Numbered from the stretch's first letter, positions 22,951 to 35,990 are shown. The stretch: DNA of 64,000 bases from Elephas maximus indicus (GCF_024166365.1 NC_064823.1:16548924-16612923), one strand, 5' to 3'. Translations and numbers: made by a program. Notes: generated by a model from the letters alone, not told the origin.

Positions 22951-24679
22951 AAGTATTGTAAGTCAGGAAGCCCCCAAAAGAAGCATATCATACTTCAGAC
23001 AGAGCTCAAGATACTACATAAACAGTGCACTGGAGCCAGCCTCCTAAACTGGAGTTGCCTTAGCTTATTGCTCCAGGGAGCGCAAGCAGACATATAATGA
23101 AGGCATATAAGAAAAATTTCCCTCTTTTCCTCCATGCTTAGAAAGGCACATTGATATCACCTTCGTGGGCATAAGGGGAAAGAAAGAAGCGACAGTTGCC
23201 TCACTTCCCAATACTGAAAACTATTATACTCACTTGAAAAATCTTTTGTTAGAGCAAAAGTAATACTTTTTACAAATTCTGAAATGGCATATAATTTTAT
23301 GTTCAATCAGACATTATTATTACTGTATATGGACCACAGTAGGACCATCTGGCAGGCATATTATCTGGGACACAAATCCCAGCCCATGTTTAAAAAAAAG
23401 AAGAAACACTACATAAAATGCTCAGTTAGCTGTTAGCCAGGGCTCAAAATGAAAACATATGCATGAGTCATTCGGCACTTACAAATAAATAAAAATGGAA
23501 AGGTCAGCAATGGCCTTTCCTCCTGACTGTTGCTAGACCTTTGAAATAAGCCCAAGAAATGTATGCAGGTGGTTTTTTGATTAATTTTATAGAGGTACAT
23601 CCATGGAACCAATTCACAAGTGATTTGCAGGCAGGCTGGCATTACTGAAATAAATGGCACTATTACTATGATTTATGCTACTATTTCTAACACAAATGAT
23701 AAAGTGAAATTTACAGTCCTTAATTACTACCATGAAAAATTGGGAGGGAGAGAAAAGAGCAAAGATTGGCAATTTGCAAACTTGTCAGTAAGACAAGATA
23801 CAAAAATCCATTTGCTTTATTTTAAAAAAAAAAAGAGAGATTGTATAAACGGGCCTAACCATATTGTTATCAATCCGCTGGCAGAGAGGAGGAAGTTCAA
23901 ACAACAAATGGCCAGAACTTAACCTTGAGATGCCAGGAAATGTGGTTTAGGAAAGCAGCTGACAAAGTGTATCCTCTAGGTATAAAGTGCAGTAAGGTGA
24001 TACAACACAACAGTGCACATTACTCTGGGCAACTCATAAGACCCAGTTTGCTCTTGAATCACTTCCTATTATTTTCTTTAAATATTTTATAGCAGGGAAC
24101 AAGAAAATCAAAGAAATCATGTCTGCAATTTTTAATTTAATTTTTTTTTTCTTGTCCCATTCATGTTGAGATACATACTGGAAGTCTCTCCAGTGATATT
24201 CAAAGACACTTGCAGAGATGCTGTTATCCATAGAATGCTAGGAGAGCTATACAGAGAACGTAACATGAGATACGTAGCTGAAGCATTGCACCTGTCCAAA
24301 GGTTAGGGATAATATAAATGCCCAGTTAGCTGGGCCCACTGACCCATGCCTCTCTTCATCTTTCATCACTTGCTACTTTAACTGTCCAATCATGCTTAAT
24401 TTCCAACACCCAGCCCTTCCATAACTGACCGACTATCAGGGAGTGCCTTGAGTTCCAACAGGCCTTCTAATCAGGACTTGCAAAGTTTGGTTCAATCTAT
24501 GGTAATTTCACATAGGGGTCATTTACATTTCTCCACAGACTGATTCATAGTAAAACATGGGGAATGTTAAGAGACAAGGCAAGTGATTGGATATGAGGGG
24601 CAAGGAAGATGGAAGGATAGGAGGGGCAAGGAAGATGGAAGCATCAAAGATAATAGAAGTTTCTTCTCTGCATGATTAA
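22951..24679. other. No gene recognised; one short tandem duplication
   Basis: Unique A+T-rich sequence. At 24596-24645 the 26-base unit aggggcaaggaagatggaag-gatagg occurs about twice in a row. Confidence 0.5.
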
Positions 24680-24691
24680 GAAAACACTAGT

Positions 24692-24855
24692 ACCAAACCA
24701 AACCCAGTGCCGTCAAGTAGATTCCGACTCATAGCAACCCTATAGTACAGAGTAGAACTGCCCCATAGAGTTTCCAAGGAGTGCCTGGCGGATTCAAACT
24801 GCCAACCCTTTGGTTAGCAGCTGTAGCACTTAACCACTATACCACCAGGGTTTCC
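24692..24855 (-). mobile_element. AfroSINE, short subtype, well preserved
   Basis: The reverse complement has the tRNA-like head, gttagcagctgtag complement, B-box and RTE-like tail in order. A perfect 12-bp duplication gaaaacactagt flanks it (24680-24691 and 24856-24867). Confidence 0.95.
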
Positions 24856-24867
24856 GAAAACACTAGT

Positions 24868-25764
24868 GCAATTTTAGAAATAGGGAAGGCAGAGCCAAAA
24901 ACTGGGAACTGATAAGTTAGTTTTCAGAAATGTTAAGTTGGAGTTCCTGGCGGGATATCCAGGTGTAGATATCCAGTAAATATTATTAGGAATGTTGGAC
25001 TAAAGCTCAGGAGTGAGCTTAGGCCCAGACATGTAGATCTGGGAGAAATCTGAATAGAAGTGAAGACTTGAAGGCATGGCAGAGAATCAGCAGGCCACAG
25101 TGGAGAATGTAAAGACAAGAGATCTGAGAGAAAAAAACATATCTAGAGGACCAAAAGAAGAGAAAAAAATGAGACCAAAAAGGAGTAGTCAGAGGAGAAC
25201 CAGGAGAATCCTAAAAATAGTCTCGTTATAGACAATTTAATAATAGGAAGTTTGGTCCTACCTGTGCTGTAGATTCTCCTATGTGTTTCTCTTTGCTAGG
25301 AGGAGCTGGGGGGCTGGGGGGAGTAATTCTTTAGCCTTCATAACAAAATGACGTCATTGCCACTTCTGCGTTTGGTGTGTAAACAATGTGAATATTATTT
25401 TAATTGAGAACATAGCTTTTTACAATCACAAGTACTCACTAGAGACTTCAAACTTCTCGTTGCCTGACATCCCATTTCTGACAGAAGCTCAACTGAATAG
25501 ATACTGAAATAAGTCACTTTTTTTTAGTGACAACAGCATCACTTGGGAGCTTGCTAGTAATACAAGATCTCAGGCTCGACCCTAGATCTACTGTGTCAGA
25601 ATCTGCATTAGAACAAGATCCCTGGTTATTAGTTTACATATTAAAGTTCAAGGAGAACTGGTCTAAAGAGTGATAACTCATACTGAGCATAGGTTCAAGG
25701 TAAAACCAACATTGCTAGACATTATTGCCCTAGCTCCCAAGGACAGTAATAAAGCATTTGCTAC
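24868..25764. other. No feature recognised
   Basis: Purine-rich then A+T-rich unique sequence with no recognised repeat. A short ggctggggggctgggggg-type G run sits near 25303-25320. Confidence 0.45.
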
Positions 25765-25774
25765 AGGTTGGGAA

Positions 25775-26190
25775 AGGTCCCCAGATGGCACAGTTTGCAC
25801 TGGGCTACTAACCTAGGTTGGTGGTTCGAACTCACCCAGTGGCACTGCAAAGGAAAGGCCTAGCAATCTGCTTGCATAACGATTAAACCTGTTGCCCTTG
25901 AGTTGCTTCTGACTCTTGATGACTCCATGTGTTACAGAGTAGAACTGAGCTCTATACAGTTTTCTTGGTCATAATCTTTACAGAAGCAGATCACCAGGTC
26001 TTTCTTCGGCAGTGCCACTCAGTGGGTTTGAACTGCCAACCTTTAGGTTAGGAGCTGAATGCAAACCGTTTGTGCCACCCAGGGACTTCCATAAAGGTTA
26101 CAGCCCAGAAACTCCTATGAAGCAATCCTACTCAGCAACACATGGGGTTGCCACGAGTCGGAATTGACTGAAGGGCAACTGGTTTGGTAT
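25775..26190 (+). mobile_element. AfroSINE, long subtype, split by a nested SINE
   Basis: The head (ggtccccagatggcacagtt) lies at 25776 and the tail (acatggggttgccacgagtc) at 26140. Between them sits an antisense SINE. A duplication aggttgggaa/aggttaggaa flanks the whole (25765-25774, 26191-26200). Confidence 0.88.
25887..26085 (-). mobile_element. AfroSINE nested inside another AfroSINE
   Basis: It is the long subtype in the opposite direction to its host. A worn duplication of about 15 bases (cttgcataacgatta near 25872, cttccataaaggtta near 26087) marks the insertion point. Confidence 0.82.
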
Positions 26191-26194
26191 AGGT

Positions 26195-26390
26195 TAGGAA
26201 TATACTAAGTGTTCTACACGCATTAACTCATCCACTCCTCCTAGAAGCCCTATAGGATAGGTTACCCCTATTTTACAACAAGGAAGCCAAGGCTCAAGGA
26301 GATCTAAGGCCACATAGTTAGTAAATGGTAGATTTGGTAATTGACCCACACCAAGCGCCAGAGTTTTAAAGTCACTGTGCTCTAAGACCT
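26195..26390 (-). repeat. MIR SINE
   Basis: The segment attaactcatccactcctcc, ccctataggataggttaccc, aggaagccaaggctcaagg and gccacatagttagtaaatgg follows the reverse complement of MIR. Confidence 0.82.
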
Positions 26391-26928
26391 TCCCAACTAT
26401 CAATCTTTTGCCTTTTAATTTTATTGGAGATATAATGCCTCTTCCTATTTTGTAAAATTGCAATTAAAGATTCATGGGTCAAATACTGTAATCACAGTAT
26501 TATATTCATCTTAGTTTTAGGCCTAGGGAAAAAGTTTGTCAGAAGAAAGATGTCAACAAATTTTCAAAAGGTCGAAACCAGATGGAGGAGAGGTAATTCA
26601 CTGACCTAGCACAGCAGAAATACTGAAACTTAAGTGCATGCCATCGGAGGAAACAACCAAAAGCTCGGGCCTTGTAAGGACGACAAGCACTTTGAAAGGC
26701 AGATGTGAGGCTCAGGGCTGAACCCAGAAGGTTGTTTGAAAGAGAGCTTAGAACCCTGATCTCGTCTGTAAACCCAAGCAGCCAGAGGTGTCTACTTCAC
26801 TCCCCAGGAGACCAGAGGTTTATTTTCTAGAGAAATTCAACCTGTGAGGCTCTCAACTCAGTGACATCAGGTAGGAAGAGCATTGGAACTGAATATGGAG
26901 GGATTAAATGAAAATCTACATTAAAAAA
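26391..26928. other. No feature recognised
   Basis: Unique sequence with no repeat or exon that I recognise. Confidence 0.45.
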
Positions 26929-27122
26929 CTCAAACCCATTGCCATCTAGTTGATTCCGACTCACAGTGACCCTACAGGACGGAGTAGACCTGCCCCATAG
27001 GGTTTTGAAGGCTGTAATCTTTGTGGAAGCAGACAGCCACATCTTTCTCCCACGAATCAACTAGTGGGTTCAAACCACCAAAATTTTAGCTGAGTGCTTA
27101 GCCAATGTGCCACCAGGGCTCT
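26929..27122 (-). mobile_element. AfroSINE, long subtype
   Basis: It reads tcaaacccattgccatctag at the tail, tctttgtggaagcagacagc in the middle and caatgtgccaccagggctct at the head. Confidence 0.9.
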
Positions 27123-28612
27123 AATCTGCCTACTGAATGATGAGAACCTAGACCCACTTATTGTTCCACTCATAGTCCTGAAGGCAGGTGTCCAGAAAGG
27201 AGGCTAAGGGATTCTTCTTAAGAAAAAACTAGAACGGCATCAGAGAATACACTTACAGAGAGAGACCACTGGGTGAGAGAACTCCCCATAAAATGTCATG
27301 CATTTAGAGGTTCCAATGTCATAATGGACAGCCAAGAAATACCAGGCATTTGAAGAAAGCCTATAACATAAATGGCAGGGAAAAGAACAAGCACAGAAAC
27401 AGAAACGCAGAGAAAATGGAGCAATACGCATAGCAGAAGAAACTGCATGTAAAACAAGTCTTATTAATGAACTATTCATAAGTCATCCAAACCAATGGTT
27501 CATTTAAAAAACAAAAAAAAATTAGCCTTGTGTACACGAGGCCTACTCAAGTCATTTAACCCTTATTTTGCTTCCTTTCTCCATAATTTTAGAGAAGAAT
27601 CGGGTTAAAAAACCAATATAAACATTCAAACACTAAAAATATATGTTCAAGTTTCCGAAAACATTTAAACCTGCATTTTAAAACACATCTTGTCATTATA
27701 AAACAAAGGTTCAATCTATTCAGTAAAGGTATGTATTACTTACTAAAAATGCATCACCATCAGAGAGCAGCAGAACTAGATGCTGGCCATGCCTAACAGA
27801 GCAAAGAGAAAACCATAATGATTGAGTTAAAATTAGGCAGGTTAACTCAGGCATTTTTAATTAAAATGTCATCGAATTAAAAAATAAATTACCTAATCCT
27901 GTTTATGATTTTCCAGTAACTCATTCTCAGAAAACTGCAGGCTACCTAACTGAGAGAAGCTAAAATTGAGTGATGATGGGACACAGAATATATACTTTTA
28001 CATACTTAAAAGAAAGTGATTTGTCTTTTCTCCCTTTGTGTAAATTATATACATCTCTTCAATTTTTTAAAAAAAACCCTATTATTAAAGACGTGTTCAA
28101 ATATCCTCCGTAAATCTAAATTTTCAGCTCTATTTCCATTAAAAGGAGAAGTCAATTACCAGGGAAAATAAAATCAGTTCTGGACCAGCTGTTTGGATTC
28201 ATGTTAATAGTGTTACCAACATGCTGTACATAATACGTACGCTAAAGCATTCTGCTCACAAAATGGTCAGAGAGATGGCAATGTACCAGCATCTTCCCAG
28301 CCCACAATCAATTTACTGCCTTCACACAAGAGATGTACACACTTCAACCAAAGTCTGCATTTAGTACAGACTCATCCAATGTCCTTTTTACAATATCAGT
28401 AATCCAACTGCCTCATCAGAAAAGTTACCGAATGAACATCTTAGAGGTTTCTCTTAAGAATTAAGATTCCCAATAATGATTTTTTTAATTAAATTGGTAG
28501 TATTCAAAGTTCATAACGTAAGCAAATTAAATTGCATAATTTTAATATTTTATTTTTTGAAATGTTTCATTATTATGATGCTTAGTTTATTTATAATAAT
28601 GGACAAAAAAAA
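27123..28612. other. No feature recognised
   Basis: A+T-rich unique sequence. Open frames at 27240-27479 (minus) and 28476-28667 (plus) show no family features; the second is simply T-rich. Confidence 0.5.
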
Positions 28613-30677
28613 TCTGACATCAGCAACGATATCCCTTGTTTCATGTCCTCTTCTGAATCCAGCTTGAATTTCTGGCAGTTCCCTGATGATGTACTGCTGC
28701 AACTGCTTTTGAATTACCTTCAGCAAAATTTTATTTGTGTGTGATATTAATGGTATTGTTCAATAATTTGCACATTCTGTTGTGTCACCTTTCTCAGGAA
28801 TGAGGACAAATATGGGTCTTTTCAGTCGGTTGACCAGGTAGCTCTCTTCCAAGTTTCTTAACATCCAGTGCTACATCTGTTAGTTGAAACATCTCAACCG
28901 ATGTTCCATCAGTTCTTGGAGCCTTGCTTTTTGCCGGTCCCTTTCATCCAGCTTGGACTTCTTCACTCAGTACCAGCAGTTCTTGATCATATGCAGCCTC
29001 CTGAAATGGTTGAACATCGACCAATTCCTTTTGGTACAATGACTCTGTGTATCTCCTTCCATCTTCTTTTGATGTTTCCTGTGTCATTCAGTATTTTGCA
29101 CATAGAATCCTTCAATATTGCAGCTCAAGGCTTGAATTTTTATTTCAGTTCTTTCAGCTTGAGTAATGCCAAGCATATCCTGCCCTTTTGGTTTTCTAAC
29201 TCCAGGCCTTTACATATTTCATTATAATACTTTACTTTGTCTTCTCAAGCCGCCCTTTGAAATCTTCTGTTAAGCTCTTTAGCACTTCTTCCATTCACTT
29301 TAGTTGCTCTGCATTGAAGAGCAAGTTTCAGAATCTCTTCTGACACCCATTTTGGTCTTTTCTTTCCTTCTTATCTTTTAAATGACCTTTTGCTTTTTTC
29401 ATGTATGGTGTCCTTGATGTCATCGCACAACTCATCTGGTCTTCAGTCGCTAGTGTCCAAAGTGTCAAATCTATGCTTGAGATGATCTCTAAATTCATGT
29501 GGGATATACTCAAGGTCATACTTTGGCTCTGGTGGACTAGTTCTAATTTTCATCAACTTCAACTTCAATTTGCACATGAGCAATTGATGGTCTGTTCTGC
29601 AGTTGGCTCCTAGCCTTGCTCTGACGGACGATTTTGAGCTTCTCCATCGTCTCTTTCCACAAGAGTAGTCAATTTGATTCCTGTGTGTTCCATCTGGCAA
29701 GGTCCACATTTATAGTCACCATTTACATTGTTGAATAAAGGTATTTGCAATGAATAAGTCACTGATTTTCCAAAATTCTTTCACAGGATCTCCAACATTG
29801 TTTCTAACACCCAGGCTATAGTTTCTAACTATTGATCCTTCTTCTTTTTTCCAATTTTCACTTTCCAGTCATCAGTAATTATCAATAAATCTTTGATAAT
29901 TGCATGTTTGATCAATTTCAGATTGTGAAGTTGGTAGAAATCTTCAATTTCCTAATCTTTGGCATTACTAATTGTTACATAAATTTGATTAATAATCATA
30001 TTAACTGATTTTCCTTGAAGGCATATGGATATTATCCTATCACTGACAGTGTCGTACTTCAGGATAGATCTTGAAATGTTCTCTTTGATGATGAATGAGA
30101 TGCCATCCCTCTTCAATCTGTCATTCCTAGCATAGTAGACCATATGATTGTCCAATTCAAAATGTCCAGTGCCAGTCCATTTCAGCTCACTAACGCCTCG
30201 GAATCACTCTTTATGTGGTCCATTTCATTTTTGATGACTTCCAATATCCCTAGATTCATACTTCATACATTCTACTTTCCGATTATTAATGGATATTTTC
30301 AGCCATTTCTTCTCATTTGAGTCATGTCGCATCAGCAAATGAAGGTCTCAAAAGCTTTACTCATCCATGTCATTAAGGTTGACTCTACTTTGAGAAGGCA
30401 ACTGTTCTCCAGTCAGATCCCGAGTGCCTTCCAACCTGAAGGGCCCATCTTCCAGCACTGTATCAGACGGTGTTCTGTTGCTATACATAAGGTATTCAAT
30501 TTCTTCAGAAGTAGACCACCAGGTCCTTCTTCCTAGTCTGTCTTCATTTGGAAGCTCCACTGAAACTTGTCCCCCATGGTTGACCCTGCTGGTCCTTGAA
30601 ATACCAGTAGCATAGCTTTCAGCATCACAGCAACATGCAAGCCTTCACAGTATGACAAACTGACAGACAAGTGGTGG
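28613..30677 (-). mobile_element. RTE LINE, antisense, 5' end and EN/RT start
   Basis: Read on the minus strand it begins with the RTE 5' end seen also in the copy at 22541 (tgtcagtttgtcatactgtg near 30660), then runs for 2 kb through the endonuclease and into the reverse transcriptase, and stops near 28613. The last third, including the catalytic centre of the reverse transcriptase and the caac-repeat 3' end, is missing. Since LINE copies normally lose the 5' end, loss of the 3' end points to later deletion or recombination. Confidence 0.9.
28640..30560 (-). pseudogene. RTE ORF remnant: apurinic-type endonuclease and RT start
   Basis: The frame is broken but readable. A 67-codon piece at 29952-30155 has MDNHMVYYARNDRLKRDGIS and IRSILKYDTVSDRIISICL-like sequence from the N-terminal endonuclease. 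An 88-codon piece at 29443-29709 has PDGTHRNQIDY, the catalytic TDHQLL and PKYDLEYIPHEFRDHLKHRF from the endonuclease end and linker. Further down, fragments of the linker and palm start follow to 28640. In an active RTE this protein nicks DNA and copies the element RNA; here stops and frameshifts abolish it. Confidence 0.82.
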
Positions 30678-31179
30678 GAATATCTTACTAACTAGAAAAG
30701 TAATAATTTCTTTGCTTTAATTTCTTATACAGTACAAATTCTCACGTGGCCCTACCCTTTTAAAAAAAAAAAAAAAACTACAACATTTGTCAAACAAAGT
30801 ATGTTTGAAAATCTAGAGGGTAAGCTCTTGATTCGGAGTATAAAAATAAAACTATGTTTCATGCTTTCAAGGTTAATTTCACTGGAATTGAAAATCTCTT
30901 TCATTCATCATTTATTCTAGCAATCCTTGATTGATTCATGTTACAATCGTGGAGTAATTTACTATCTTAATTTACAACACTTTATCTGTTGACTTTTTCC
31001 ATACTTTTATTTATGTCTGCCCTAGACTCTGTCACTTACAAACATCTTAGTTAATGGCTCCTTCCAATTTATTAATATGTCTAATTAAAGCAAATAAATT
31101 AAAGGGCTATGTCATGTTCATGTTTACATCATCTTCAGTGCCTAACTCAGTGTCATTGTTAGAAGTGGGCTCAGAAATA

Positions 31180-31312
31180 CTTCTATTCAACAAGCATTTA
31201 TTGAGCCCCTACTCTGTGCCTTTTGATGCCCTGGGCAATGGAAGCAACACAGTGCTGTGGTTAAAAGTGTGGGTTTCCAAGTAAATGAATCTGTGTTTGA
31301 GTCCCTTTTGTA
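31180..31312. repeat. L2-like and MIR-like fragments side by side
   Basis: At 31188-31222 caacaagcatttattgagcc and cctactctgtgcc fit the antisense L2/MIR 3' end. At 31250-31310 gctgtggttaaaagtgtggg and gtttgagtccc fit the sense MIR head. Confidence 0.55.
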
Positions 31313-31476
31313 TAGAAAGTCCAGGGGATGATGTCCTGGACAGAGCTGAATAGATCACTTTAAATTTTGAAGTTTAAAACAAGGGCTACAGAGCTCAGAA
31401 ATCACCTCATTAAGAAATTTTATTCTCAACTTTGCTTGCTTTTTGACTCATAGAAAAAGCATATAAAGCATAAAAG

Positions 31477-31478
<2 letters not shown>

Positions 31479-31504
<26 letters not shown>
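31479..31504 (+). repeat. (TG)n microsatellite
   Basis: About thirteen perfect gt units. Confidence 0.95.
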
Positions 31505-31508
<4 letters not shown>

Positions 31509-32250
31509 TATTTAGTGAAGTTGAATAGGGTTATAAGTATCCTTAAAAATAAGGTCATAAATATCCTTTAAAAAATTGGGTATCATAAATACACTAAGAA
31601 CTCTCTACAGTTTTGATATCCAAATTTCATGAAACGGCACCAGTCACAATGAACTTAATCAGGAAGTATGCCAGCTGTAAGTAAACATCATACTCTCTGA
31701 TTTTGCATGTCAGAGGAAATGCATAGTCTATCCACTTTAATGCTCCTAACTTTGTAGGATGTCTATAGTAATAAATACGGGCGGAACTTAAACATATTCT
31801 GCAAGCCAAATGGAATATTTGAGAATTTAATGATTTTTAAAGATTATTTGGAAAATCAGCCTAAAACAGCAAACAACTTTCATATGCCTTAAAAGAGAAC
31901 TTACGGGGAAAGTTCCACCTCAAGGTACTGTTTAGTCAGGCAGCTCAAAAAAAAAAAAAGATTCAACAACTGGGAATAAAGAACAAGCATCACACTGAGA
32001 AATTTAATTCAGAAAAAGTCAAGAAAATAAACATTTGTAAACAGTCACACTCTGAAGAAGGCAAATCCAGCACCTTATAAAATGAAAGTTTTATATTCAG
32101 TATTATTGCAAACTATTTTAAATACTACAATGAAACAACCTCCCCAGCCCTGTGAAAGCACCTCGTTTGTTATCCCTTTACAATATTCTCTTCCAATTTT
32201 TTCCCAAAGTGGTTCCCTGGAAACATTAATTCCATAGAATTTCTGTAGGT
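31505..32250. other. No feature recognised
   Basis: A+T-rich unique sequence with an A-run near 31950. Confidence 0.45.
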
Positions 32251-32303
32251 AAAAAACCAAACCCATTGCTGTCCAGTCAATTCCGACTCATAGCAACCCT
32301 ATA
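32251..32303 (-). mobile_element. AfroSINE tail fragment
   Basis: Only the RTE-like tail remains (aaaccaaacccattgctgtc, ccgactcatagcaacccta); the head is absent. Confidence 0.8.
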
Positions 32304-32344
32304 TGTAAAACATATGTAGCAGGCAGTAAATGTGGAAGGAGTTT

Positions 32345-32565
32345 AGAGGAATAGTTAAGAGTGGGGGCTCTAAATTCAGACAAGCTGAGTTCAAATTATG
32401 GCAACACTACTTACTATATGACCTTGAGCAAATTCTTTAACTACCATACGCCTCAATTTCTGAATCTGTAAAATACAGATTAAAACAGTACCCACATCAT
32501 AGGATCAATGTATAGTTAGAGTAGTCTCTGAAACGTAGTAAGAACTCAATACATGGTAGTTACTA
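32345..32565 (+). repeat. MIR SINE, almost complete
   Basis: From gaatagttaagagtgggggc, through ctatatgaccttgagcaaat and ctcaatttctgaatctgtaa, to gtaagaactcaatacatgg, all MIR landmarks appear in order. Confidence 0.88.
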
Positions 32566-32573
32566 TTGTTATT

Positions 32574-32730
32574 GGAGCCCTGCTGGCATAGTGGTTAAGA
32601 GCTCAGCTGCTAACCAAAGGGTTGACAGTTTGAATTCACCAGCCGATCCTTGGAAACCCTATGGGGCAGCTCTACTCTGTCCTATAGGGTACTATCAGTC
32701 AGAATTGAATCAACAGCAATGGGTATTGTT
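32574..32730 (+). mobile_element. AfroSINE, short subtype
   Basis: The copy runs from ggagccctgctggcatagtg through ggaaaccctatggggcagct to the damaged tail gtcagaattgaatcaacagc. Confidence 0.92.
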
Positions 32731-35359
32731 GTTACTAGTGTTAATACTACTGTTATGTAAAAAGGTACAATAGTCAAACACATTCGGGATATGTTCAGTT
32801 AATAATAAAGTTAGATGTATTTCTTTTGAAGGATTTTAGAATTATTAATACGTTAATATTTATAGTGTCTCTGCAAGGGACAAACTGAGTTTGTGGTGTT
32901 TTCCTAACTTGTTTCAGTAGGGAACTCTTTCTTCCCACAGCATATTTTGCAAAATTAATATCACTGAACAGACTTGAAGAATATAGACAAATAAAAATGG
33001 TATTTCAATAATTTTAGTAGGATTCACAGAGGAGATGATAATTCGGTCTGATCAAAAAGGGCAGATTTCAGTAGGCAGAAAAAAAGACAAATTACGTAAG
33101 TTGAAAGATTCAAATCATTTAAATAAAAGTGAGTAGACCTGCTTGACTGGGGTAGTGGTTTCTGGAAGGAGAGTAATACAGGCTGGAAATCAGCCAGTTG
33201 AAACTCTTGAATATCAGTCTAACAACTTTGGGCCTAACCTTGCAGGCAAAATGGAGTGATATCATCAAAGCGATGTTTTAGGACAACCAGCCAGGTCACT
33301 GTGCATGGGACAGACAGGATTAGGGAGACACTAGCAGCAGCAACACCATTTGAAAGCATATTATAATTGTCGAGACAGTCCTCAGGCAGAAGTAAGAAGG
33401 ACAAAAATAAAGAGAGAAATTCAAAGGACATTCCCCCAAAAAGGAATAACAGGAGTTGGTAACTGGGAAAAAGAAAAGGAAGGAGTCAACGATGACACCA
33501 CGATCACAAAGCTGGTAGCTGGGAGAAAAACTTACCAAAAACTGGAAAGTCAGAAATAGAAGTTATTTTGTAGAAGAAAGAGTTCATATTTAGGTTTGAG
33601 ATTTTGATTAAAGGAAGGCTATTCAGATTTTTATGTCCAAAAGGAGGTTATAAATATGGTATTATGAAAGATTACAGAAAAATAATTTTTATTGATTAAA
33701 TTCTAATAGCTTAAGAAGTGGAATTTTTTTTTTTTTTTTTTTTAAACAGAATGACAGCATATATTGGAAGGCTCTGGGTTTGGAGTCAACAGTTGTAGAT
33801 ACAGGCATGTGTGAGGTCACTGGACAACTGGATACCTCACAGAACTGTACAGGCTGAGTTCCAATATACTATGATTCTGTGAAAAGTCACTTTATTTCCC
33901 TATTTGATGAAATCTATAAATTACAAAAACATAAAATATCTAAAGGTAATTTTTTTTCCCAAAATACATACATAATTTTTTTTAGAAATAATTATCAGGA
34001 ACTGCCGGAAAAAAAAAAAAAGGGGGGGGGTCCAGTCTTAATTTGTAGTTTCTTTTTTTTATATAACCTAGAGGTCATTGTCAATTTAAATCCAACGATG
34101 CATGCTTTGCAAATACCACTTAGAACCTGAAATAAAACAAATATCTATATTGACTACTTAGACTAATATTTCAATATGAATTTATAATTAGTACTGTTTC
34201 TTTTTTTTAATGCCTAACAAATATAGACTCTTTAGTCCACTTAAAAATTTTCAAAGTCTCAATTCTAGATTACTTGATTTTGACTGCAGGTGTCGATGTC
34301 ATTCAATTTTTAAATACTCAGGTACTTAGAAGCTCTGAACAGAGTAATACACACTGTGAGAAATGATGAGCATATATCATAATGTATGTACTTCATTCCT
34401 TTCAGCTCCGGCACTCAAAATAGAAAATCTCGCACCTTCATACTCCCAGAGTTTATCAAAAGCTTGTGCTGGTGCCCCTAGTGGTGAGCAGGATTACTAA
34501 AGAAAGGAGCATACACTTCCATTACTAAGCCATGAGCTGGGGGCTTCAATTTGAGAGATACAGGTGTGTGCGACACTGGTGTACCGTTCCATCTGTTGGT
34601 AGTTCGGTATTCCAACTATCAACATGAGACAGAAGAGAAAATGATATAAGTAAAACAATGTACTTCTTGCTCTCCTGGTCTTGATCAAATGGAGCTGAAA
34701 TAACATTTTTTACTAATATCCCCAGGACAATAAACACTTCATCAGATTCTAAGGAATTCTATTAATTGCCATACAACGTTCTTATGTGGTAATCACCTCA
34801 GTGAAATGTGTACAAAACATATTTTGAGTAACTGTTTTTGTGACTTATACACGAGATAATTTACTTATATAGTGTTTACAGTGTTTAACGATGTGAATTT
34901 ATTTCTGTTCATTTCACAAATAATTTTTGTGTGCAGCATCTTGGGAGATCCTGGAGAGAAAATTCAAAAGTAGAGGATCCAATCTATGCCCTAAGAGAAC
35001 ATACCTTTGTAATTACAAGGAAAAACAAAATGCTCATCTACAAACAGATGAGCAGTTCAATGAAGCATAAGTTAAGAACCTGAGAGGCTAACATAGAAAA
35101 GTAACAGAAATACGAATATAAATCTGATTTGGACTAGTCAGAAACACCTCCTAGGATCTGAGTTACACAAGATATAAAAATACATATGTTGAATATAACT
35201 ATCTCATAGATATTTGTTTTGCCTACTTTAATTTCAAGCTTTTTGAGTGCTGAAAAGTAATGACTTATCAATCGGTTGGCATTTATTGTTCACATTTCAT
35301 GCTAGACTCATTTCTCTGCATTCCCCTAAAATGTACTAGAATGTTGTTTATATGTAGGT
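32731..35359. other. No gene recognised
   Basis: Unique sequence. 33130-33560 (tcactgtgcatgggacagac, gagggagaca-like and gatgacaccacgatcac) resembles parts of an old repeat that I cannot name. A poly-T of about 18 lies at 33727-33744. A run of A followed by a run of about nine G lies at 34008-34030. Confidence 0.4.
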
Positions 35360-35990
35360 ATTCCTTAAATGCTTATTAAGTGCTAATCAATGCATAAAAC
35401 AAATCTTTCGTGTAACCACCATATGCCACGTTTTCTACTGCCATGTTGGAAATACAAAACCAAGACATTTTCCTTGCCCTCAGGTGACTTACAATCTAGT
35501 GGAAAACACGGAACTGTGGACAACATGTGAGAAAGCAGTACAAAAAGTGCTTTAATAGAAGTACATGTGCACAGAGCAGGGAGCCTCTGGTTGTGATGGT
35601 GGGAACTGGAAAAGCTCAGAGGTCAGCAAAGTCTTCACTAAAGCTACAACTGAACTTAGTCTTAAAAGATGCATAAGAACAGAACAGGAAAGGAAATAAG
35701 TATATTCCAAATAGAAACAAACAGCGTGAACAAAAGCACAGAACCATGTGAAAACTGAAGGGAAATCTAATATAAATGGAACATATGGTGCATGTCTGTG
35801 TGGTTGGAGTGGGGAGGGGGCAGATGATGAGAGAAATGACGCCGCAGCAAGGGGGTGCAGATCACCGGAACTTAGCAGAATTTATGCTGAGAGCCATATG
35901 GAAATACTGAAGGGTTTTAAGCAGGGAATTAAAATGGTGAGGTTTATGTTTAGAAAAATCATTCTGGCAGATACACAGAAGAACAAAAAT
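35360..35990 (-). repeat. Old interspersed repeat, L2-like start
   Basis: The segment gcttattaagtgctaatcaa, ccttgccctcaggtgactta and caatctagtgg fits antisense L2. The rest (aacagcgtgaacaaaagcac, gggttttaagcagggaatta, aaaaatcattctggcag) resembles a repeat that often follows it in mammals. Identity is uncertain. The 116-codon frame at 35748-36098 lies inside it. Confidence 0.45.
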
